Shown here: in pieces, positions 56,848-64,000 of the stretch | How positions within the stretch are numbered: position 1 is the first letter of the stretch | Layout of the letters: each line of letters starts with the position of its first letter | DNA from: Clytia hemisphaerica | Taxonomy: Eukaryota > Cnidaria > Hydrozoa > Leptothecata > Clytiidae | Assembly (NCBI GenBank): GCA_902728285.1 | Contig: CACVBU010001236.1 | Location: 248,001-312,000, forward strand | Direction of reading: 5' to 3' | Length of the DNA stretch: 64,000 nucleotides | Program-made: the position numbers and the translations under genes | The notes under the pieces: generated by a model | What the model was told of the DNA's origin: nothing | What the model saw: the letters and a program-made list of their open reading frames with translations, nothing else | The model's database searches: none

Positions 56848-59633
56848 ATGGGTAAGAATTCACTTTAACAAAGTATACAATATAAAAATTATAATTTTTT
56901 CAAGGTTGTTTTTGTTATGAAACTAGTCTCGTATTTGTAACTTTGTAGATTTGTTCTTTATGTTTCAAATTTTTAAATAGGGGAAAAAACTGAAAAAAAT
57001 ACTTAGAAAAACTCTCTAAACGATGAACTTACACTCCTCAATCAGAAAAGTCATTTTCGAACTGTAAGTTTTGATTTCTTGAGAAAATCTTTGTTATTGA
57101 AAAAGCTTCTTTCAAAAAACTCAAACTTTTTTTTGACAGAATCTGACAGAATTCCTTTAATTTGAAAAAAAAACTTTAAAGATGAATATGAAATGAAATT
57201 AAAATGATTACAATGAATCAGTGATCAAAATGGCTAGATGTGTATTATATATCCTTTATCTGAAAAAGCTAATTAAAGTTCCAGAAATTCAGAAACATCA
57301 AAAACATTCAAACCAAAAAAGGAATCATATCACAACTCAACTTGACAAGGAAGAATAAGATATTTTAGTTTGTCTTAAGGCTTGGAATAGTCTTATTGAA
57401 ATAGGATCTTATCTAGGATCAGATCAGGGGGATAATTTATTTTATTTAAATTATTTGATACTTTCAAATTAATTGATTTTAGTAAAGAAAGGAAAAGGAA
57501 AACAAAGTGAAGAAGGTATGTAATGATAATTACTTGCTCAGATTATTTTTCGCAAGAATTAATTTTCAGCTGAAATCAATTTAAATGGCCCTGAAATTGC
57601 CAATTTCTCACAAATAGCATATTTAAAGAAGGTATTTTTAAGCCGAATATCTGAATTTAAAGATTGCCTGGGATTGATTCTGTGAGTTTTATTTCATCAT
57701 CATAAAAAAGGCAAAAGTTTGCAAAAATGCAGAATTTAAATCTTAAATTAATTCTTTAAGATATTGTTCTTACTAAAATCATTCTTTTTTTATCATTCCT
57801 TTTGTTGGAGGAATTGCTCTCCATATGAAAACCTTTTGTTACCCTCTATAACCACTGTTGCTTTAAAATTTGTAAGAGGTCTGAAATTTTATAAAATGTT
57901 CGAATTAATAGAAGCCAGTTTCCTATTATTAAAAATGACTTTATTTTCAGCAATAAAATCATATCCAAAAGTTTTGAGGGGTTTTAGAACATTCTAATTC
58001 TCCAATTCTCTTTTGTAATAGCAACATTTCTAGTTTAACATCCTATATTTTATTTTTCGTCTAGACATAAAGATTCCACCTTCTGACATTTTTATTTTTC
58101 CAAATGGTGATAAGTATGGTACACAACAAATTTTATGGGATTTTATTTTTAAATACATTATCTGGAATTTATCTGAATGAAAATATGCGAAACAATATTT
58201 GTATTATGATGTGAAGTCATATATCCTAGTTCCAGAAATATTTTTCTTTATGGTGGGAACAATGACATACATGGAGAGTTTTCTCACCTTATTATCGTTA
58301 CCTCATTTACCTTACACGTTTTTTTATAAGAACATTCAAAAATTTTGAAGCCTTTGGATGCTCTTAACTTTTTTCAGTTTCAAGCCTAAAAATTTTCTTA
58401 ACATGTTCTTAATTTTGCCATTTTGTGGGTGTTTTTGCCAAATTTCAAGAAATTTGGTGTTTTAGAGTCCACAAAGCCTTAAAATATCCTTAACTTGTTC
58501 TTAATATCTTGGCCATCGAAGCCTTATATTCTTATAGTTTGTTCTTATAAAAAAACGTGTATCTTTCCTTATCCGATTTACCGTAATTACCAACTCAACT
58601 TTAAACAAAAAAACGCTTTGCATTATTAATTCAATATATATTTTCAGAGGGGGATTTTTGCCAGTTGTCTGACGAGACCATTTCACGATGTGGAACAGGA
58701 AGACATACAACATATGATGGAATTATTATGGAAGGCACTTGGGAGAACAATAAGTTAAATGGGAAAGGTACACCATTAGCCTACTATCATTTGAAAAGAT
58801 TTGGTTCAAGTTTTCCAGGAATGACATCAAAATGTCTGTATCATTACAACGACTTTAAAATAACCTAGTCTCCTGGGCCTGGTTGTTCAAAAGTGAATTA
58901 GCGGCCGATTAGCTTAATTTTTGATTAAATCTCGATTAGCGCCGATTAGCACAGGACCGTCGGTTGTTCCAAAAATAATAAGCTTAAATCTAGATTAAAT
59001 TCCAAGATTTGGAGATATCAACCTAATTTGCTTCATTTTCTTTTTCACTGCCAGGTAAGATTGTCCATCCTTCAGGAGCATGTTATGAAGGTGACGTTCT
59101 GGATAATATGATGCATGGTCAAGGAACCTATGTATTTACTGATAAATCGATCTATGAAGGCCAATTCAATGAAAACAGGTACAGCTATCGAGTCATTTTT
59201 TGGCAAGGTCTTTTCAGTTATTTTCAGACATTTTATGTTTTGAATGGATACTCAAAGTAGGGACAACATGTACCAGTCATGAAGATGGTTCAATTCAAGT
59301 CCCTTCGTTGAGTTTGCACACTTTTTTACTACAATGTGGAAACCATCCTCAAGACAATTGGTCTAATAACCTGACATCGTTTACACATTGTAGTAAGCAC
59401 ACCTAAAGTGAAAGTGGTTTTGGCCGTTGCTAGTTAGGCTTAATATTGATGAATACCTTGTTTGTGTAAAACTTGACAGATTCCCTCAGAAACCTGATAT
59501 TGATAAATGCAATCTCCATTTCCTATACAGGTTAGAAGGAGAAGGTCAGCTGACTGATCCATCTGGTCAAGTGTGGTGTGGTATGTTTACAAAAGACTCA
59601 GCCAATGGTTTAGAATTCAAACTGAACATGTAA
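56848..59633 (+). CDS. MORN2: MORN repeat-containing protein 2
   Basis: Six coding exons: 56848-56851 (ATG plus one base), 57483-57515, 58065-58118, 58648-58767, 59055-59178 and 59531-59633 (TAA). Phases agree and give 145 aa. After a lysine-rich start (VKKGKGKQSEE) come MORN units: FPNGDKYEGDF, HTTYDGIIMEGTWENNKLNG, SGACYEGDVLDNMMHGQGTY, DKSIYEGQFNENRLEGEGQL. The ending LEFKLNM parallels the LKLKLHM end of vertebrate MORN2. MORN2 is linked to spermatogenesis and LC3-associated phagocytosis in mammals; MORN repeats bind membranes or scaffold proteins. The four-base first coding exon is the weakest part of the model. Divergent from SMNDC1. Confidence 0.9.
58315..58559. mobile_element. MITE of the CACGTTTTTTTATAAGAAC family, best-preserved copy
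   Basis: CACGTTTTTTTATAAGAACA at the left and inverse TTCTTATAAAAAAACGTG at the right, TA on both sides. 245 bp, with internal TTCTTAACATGTTCTTAA and GGCCATCGAAGCC. Intron 3 of MORN2. Confidence 0.85.
58873..59050. repeat. Short interspersed repeat in a MORN2 intron
   Basis: GGTTGTTCAAAAGTGAATTA and a second GGTTGTTCCAAAAATAATAA about 95 bp on flank repeated GATTAGCG/GATTAAAT motifs. Resembles a small MITE or tandem pair. Class unknown. Confidence 0.4.
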
Positions 59634-59726
59634 AACGAGGAATAACAAATATTGCCCTGCTTGTTTTTTCTTCTATAATGGTTCGTAGGTAATAACAATC
59701 AATGGCAACAACGATGTGTTAAGATT

Positions 59727-59732
59727 AATAAA
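59727..59732 (+). promoter_or_regulatory. Polyadenylation signal of MORN2
   Basis: AATAAA 94 bases after the MORN2 stop codon, a normal distance for a short 3' UTR. Confidence 0.55.
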
Positions 59733-60270
59733 ATCTATACCAGACCACCTCCTCTGACTGTTACCATTTGAATTAGGTCTATTCTTTTGGTTCTACAACC
59801 TGGCAGAAATATTCCAGGTGTAGAAATATTGTCTTATATCTGTTGTTAGTAGTTGTTAGTTGTCCTGCTTGGGTTATTGCTGTAGGGTGCAATACTGTAT
59901 TATGATATTGTTTGTCGGTTTGTTTTATGATGAGATGTATACAACTTTATGGAATGCAATTGGTTCTTTCGCATATTGACAGGGCTTATTAGTATGGAGA
60001 TTTGCCTGTTGTCAAGAAAATTCCTTTTTGACGTATTTTTTTGCATAGAAAATTAACCTCGTTATCTTACTTTACCTTAATTTTGGTTTAATGAACTTCC
60101 AACTCTAACTGTATATCTTTTGCAATTAAATACAAATGAGTTGAATTCAGGGCATATTTATCCGGGACACTCGATTAAAAAACGACCATACGTGCGGTCC
60201 AAAATCAGGCCTTTGAAATCGGACCCTTACAGTGTAGGGGAAATTCGGATATATTTTGGGTGTGAGACTA

Positions 60271-60660
60271 CTTTAAGTGTACAAACTTTCGTGACCAGAA
60301 ACTTTCCCGATTTTTAGCGAATTTTACCCTTTTTCGCGGAAGTAAAATTACAAGTTAAATTCTTAAATTATAAGTAAAATTATTGAAAAGGCCATTCGCG
60401 AAAAATTCTTGACAAAATAGAAATTCTGTAAAACTTCTGAATGAAAATAAAATGTGAAATTGATGGCACTTTTTAGCCTGTTGAAGCCTCACAAGTTAAA
60501 ACAACAAAAGTACCTTTCCAATTCAAGACGTATTTGTCCCATTTTTTCGTGTGAAAATTTTCATAAAATTTTCGTCAAATTCGCGGAAGTAAATGTCGTA
60601 GATTTCGTGATTTTTCGACCTCGCGAAAGTTTCTACTCGCGAAAGTTTGTACACCTGAAG
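60271..60660. mobile_element. MITE with CTTTAAGTGTACAAACTTTC ends
   Basis: CTTTAAGTGTACAAACTTTC at the left is inverted as GAAAGTTTGTACACCTGAAG at the right (two mismatches), TA on both sides, 390 bp. The interior has several TCGCGAA and AAATTCGCG motifs. Confidence 0.75.
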
Positions 60661-60870
60661 TATTCGATAGATTAAATTGTATAAAATTGTATAATACTCA
60701 TGTAATTTATGTTTCAAGACTTTAAGACAATTTTTTTTTGTTTAATAGGATTTAAGATGTAAAGAGAGTTTTATCTCAAGTAACTTCTTCAAGTAAAGCC
60801 ATATGAAAGAATTTATTCCAGTTTATTCAAATGTTTTAATTAATCTTGTTCATAATACTAACACCTTTTT

Positions 60871-61901
60871 GGACCTACCTCCGGGTACCCCGGTGGAGGT
60901 TCTATATATTAACCCATGTCCGTTCGTTCGTCCGTCCGTCCGTCTGTCTGTTACCAGCTTTTCTCAGGATCGGCTCATTAGTTTTTTCTGATTTTTTGAC
61001 CAATGATGCAAAATGGCAATGCCCAGAACGTGACGCAGCCCGATTTTTGAGAAAAAATTTATTTGGGCAAATTTGGGCCAAAAACTACCTAACAATAGGG
61101 TTTTTTGGACTTTGTGCAAAATCCTGTCATTACTTTTTTCTGATTTTTTGTACAAATATGGAGGGCAAGATTCTCTAAAGAATGGCTGAAGTGGTTTTTC
61201 CCGGAAAATTCTTATTCGCCTTAAAAAACGGATTTTCGTATTTTGGGGAAATTCCCTTTAACCAAATAAGAAAATATAGCTTTTCTCAATGTTGACTCAT
61301 TATTTTTTCTGATTTTTTGCACAATGATGCAAAATGGCAATGCCTAAAATGTGTCGGAGCCCGATTTTCGAAAAAAAATATATTTGGGCAAATTTGGGCC
61401 AAAAACTGCCTAAAAATAGGGTTTTTTGGACTTGTGCAAAATCCTGTCATTACTTTTTTCTGATTTTTTGTACAAAGATGGAGGGCAAGATTCTCTAAAG
61501 AATGGCTGAAGTGGTTTTTCCTGGAAAGTTCTTATTCGCCTTAAAAGACGGATTTTTGTATTTTGGGGAAATTCCCTTTAACCAAATAAGAAAATATAGC
61601 TTTTCTCAATGTTGACTCATAATTTTTTTCTGATTTTTTGCACAGTGATGCAAAATGGCAATGCCCAAAATGTGACGGAGCCAGATTTTTAAGGAAAATT
61701 TTTTTGGGCAAATTTGGGCCAAAAACAGCTTAAAAGGTTTTTTGGGCCTGAATGGTTTAAGTGATTTTCGTATTTGTGGAAATTCCTTTTTACCATTTTA
61801 CATTATTCAACACACAAGCTTTATTTTTCCATTCTGAATTTTTGTACAATTATTGTCACTTTTTTCTTATTTTCATCTGATGTTAATCATTAGGTAGGTC
61901 C
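60871..61901. repeat. Hairpin-ended dispersed repeat, copy B
   Basis: GGACCTACCT at the left and AGGTAGGTCC at the right. A GC-rich hairpin (CCTCCGGGTACCCCGGTGG) lies just inside the left end, then CGTTCGTCCGTCCGTC. The body has about three subrepeats of roughly 318 bp starting with AGCTTTTCTCA near 60956, 61278 and 61597. Opposite orientation to copy A. Confidence 0.75.
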
Positions 61902-61984
61902 ATTCAGCATGTTGCTTGTTACTTTTTCTTCAATAATTGAAAAAGTGACAGAACTGCAGAAGAAATATGCATTTTTCTTTGCTA

Positions 61985-62259
61985 CACGTTTTTTTTATTT
62001 TAAGAAACACACTTTTAAGAAACATGAGGCTCAGAATGCCTAAAAACTAAGAAACATCTAAGAAACATGTTGAGGCTGAGAATGAGAAAAAAACAACTTT
62101 TATTCGTTTTTTTTTAAGAACCTTCCAATCCAGCCTTCCATAAGGCTGATTATGTCAAAAAGTTTAGAAACATGTAAGAAACATTTCAGGCTCAAAAGGC
62201 CGATTTCTTAAGAAACATTGAGGCTGCCTGGTAAAACTAGTTTCTTAAAAAAAAACGTG
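61985..62259. mobile_element. MITE, AAGAAAC variant of the CACGTTTTT family
   Basis: CACGTTTTTTTTATTTTAAG at the left and AAAAAAAAACGTG at the right, TA on both sides. The internal motif is TAAGAAACAT rather than TTAAGAACAT, so this is a separate subfamily. Confidence 0.65.
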
Positions 62260-62842
62260 TATTCTCTCTTCACAGTTAGAACATTTTCTGCTTGATTAAA
62301 ATCTGGCTAGGAGGGAACTTGCTTGGGTTATATATTATGAACACCCAAAATAAGACGAATAATTATTTAAATAAGACTGTCTAAAGCAAAATAAATTATT
62401 TCCACCACTGAAATAGTATAACTAACGACTTGGATGCGCTTATTAGACATTATTACTGGAGCTTTCATTCCCAGGCCAAATAAATCATATAAGAGCCTTG
62501 GGTCTTTTAAGTTTATTTTATAAATGTTTGGTGGGATCAACCACAATTATTATTTAGAGTGATTACTTTTAATTAATTTCTACTCTTCTGAATCTGTACA
62601 TACTCACTGTTTTTCAAAATGTTTTTATTTGTACGTCTGATGTTTGCCGTAAGGCATGAAACTTGAAGTAATGTTCTTTTTTTTTAACAGCGAAATTTTG
62701 AAATAGATTTATGTGGGATTAACCTAGTGGTTTTTACTTCATTGTACTTTTTTATTTTTAGATGTAATGAAAAAAAAATCAAAAAAAACAATCACTTGTA
62801 AATTTGACAAATAATGCAAACAATAAAAACACCAAGAAAATA

Positions 62843-62941
62843 ATGTATCCCAAATTAAGAGATATATTTTTAATGACAAGTGTAATGTTTGCTTCATTAT
62901 GTGTGGCAATTTGGACCGTCGCGTCAGCTGAATTTGGGTAG
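62843..62941 (+). CDS. Possible first exon of an unknown gene: short hydrophobic leader
   Basis: ATG followed by 32 sense codons with a signal-like run (DIFLMTSVMFASLCVAIWTV, then ASAEFG). A GG|GTAGCT donor could precede the in-frame TAG. No later exon is visible in the last kilobase, which is minisatellite. Very weak; may be chance. Confidence 0.2.
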   Translation: MYPKLRDIFLMTSVMFASLCVAIWTVASAEFG

Positions 62942-63084
62942 CTTGGACAAACTTCTTGGACAAATGCCTGGTATCACCTTTCATCCGTAAGATTCCTTAT
63001 TTTTTTAAATATTCATAAATATTGATTTTAACAGTTGAATAAAGCAACATAATTCCGGGAGGATTATTACTTAAGCAAACAGGA

Positions 63085-63345
63085 GTACGTGGATATGCCG
63101 CTGGTCAGGGTACCTTTTTTCCCAGTTAGGGTCGCAAAAACACTAATGTAGAGAAATCGGTCCCTTATTGGGTAATTTTTTGGGGGAATCTGGAAAAAAA
63201 TGTACAATTTTTTGGAAAATTTTCGAATTTCAGTCCAATTCATGGCTTTTATTTTCTCAAATTTTGGCAAAATTTTCAAAAAAACGAGTTCCATAAAGGG
63301 TCGATTTTTCAAACCTCAGCAGAAGACCCCCGTCGGTCGGCAAGG
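63085..63345. repeat. Dispersed repeat, copy 2 of 5580-5790
   Basis: GGATATGCCGCTGGTCAGGG at the start and CGTCGGTCGGCAAGG at the end, in the same order as copy 1, with TTGGGGGAATYTGRRAAAAA shared in the middle. It abuts the 19-bp minisatellite. Confidence 0.7.
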
Positions 63346-63349
63346 GTTG

Positions 63350-64000
63350 TAACCCTTGTAACATCTGACTCACTTGTAACATCTGACACACTTTGTAACC
63401 TCTGACACACTTTATAACCTCTGGCAAACTTGATAACATCTGACACAATTTGTAACATCTGGCACACTTGTAACACCTGGTAAACTTTGTAAAATCTGAC
63501 ACACTTTGTAACATTTGGGAAACTTTATAAGATCTGACACACTTTATAGCCTCTGACACACTTTATAAGATCTGACACACTTTGTAACATCTGACACACT
63601 TTGTAACATCTGACACACTTTGTAACATCTGATACACTTTCTAACCTCTGACACACTTTCTAACACCTGGAACATTCAGTAACATCAGACAAACTTTGTA
63701 ACATCTGGCAAACTTTGTAAAATCTGATACACTTTGTAACCTCTGGCAAACTTTGTAACATCTGACACATTTTGTAACATCTGACATTTTGTAACCTCTG
63801 GCAAACTTTGTAAAATCTCTGGCAAACTTTGTAAAATCTCTGGCAAACTTTGTAACATCTGACACACTTTGTAACATCTGACATACTTTGTAAATTCTGG
63901 CACACATTGTAATATCTGGCAAACTTTGTACATCTGACACACTCTGAGATGGTTGATACGCTTTGTAACATCTGACATACTTTGTAACATCTGACATACT
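63350..64000. repeat. 19-bp minisatellite running off the window
   Basis: More than 30 units of CTTTGTAACATCTGACACA with substitutions (CCTCTGGCAAA variants). The period of 19 is not a multiple of three, so open frames with repeating SDVTKCVRCYK-type peptides appear in all three minus frames and are artefacts. Confidence 0.9.

Noticed and set aside
63257..63997. Overlapping minus-strand ORFs of about 100-118 aa with Cys/Tyr/Lys repeats
   Set aside because: The 19-bp minisatellite has no stop codons in any minus frame; the peptides are periodic artefacts.

Overview
The window is animal nuclear DNA. Coding sequence is split into short exons with GT-AG introns, and the proteins are metazoan types: Notch-like EGF repeats, a TRAF adaptor, the splicing factor SPF30/SMNDC1, SURF1, MORN2 and a class C GPCR. 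The sequence is AT-rich and introns and spacers are crowded with short terminal-inverted-repeat elements. Together this suggests a marine invertebrate, perhaps a cnidarian (inference; nothing here fixes the species). All exon structures were read by eye from splice signals, reading phase and family motifs.

Left part (1-8 kb): a complete cut-and-paste DNA transposon (4-3546) has 34-bp perfect inverted repeats, subterminal palindromic minisatellites and a two-exon ORF. It is followed by a MITE, an unrecognised intronless ORF on + (4966-5451), and repeats.

7.4-24.8 kb is a minus-strand locus of nine one-domain EGF exons, all in phase 1. Three separate signal-peptide first exons (24753, 13806 and 8162) are interleaved with them, each ending in a phase-1 donor. 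It is either three tandem paralogues or one gene with nested alternative starts; no convincing terminal exon was found. An intronless class C GPCR (17788-20160, +) sits inside one of its introns on the opposite strand.

26.4-37.1 kb holds a seven-exon TRAF gene on the minus strand: RING, one TRAF zinc finger, coiled coil, MATH. Its introns contain a 963-bp palindrome, a probable non-autonomous Helitron, an hAT-like element and several MITEs. Upstream lie a piggyBac-type MITE flanked by TTAA and two related fold-back elements that bracket the single-exon SURF1 gene (40134-40979, -).

42.4-50.8 kb is SMNDC1 on the minus strand, nine coding exons. Its introns carry a tRNA-derived SINE, inverted minisatellites and fold-back elements. 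A pogo-like transposon with a decayed transposase (52860-55418) and two copies of a ~540-bp repeat separate it from the divergently transcribed MORN2 gene (56848-59633, +, six coding exons). The right edge (59.6-64 kb) has no confident gene: it holds MITEs, a hairpin-ended repeat and a 19-bp minisatellite that runs off the window.

The host genes form no obvious functional cluster: SURF1 (mitochondrial), SMNDC1 (splicing), TRAF (signalling) and MORN2 look like independent neighbours.
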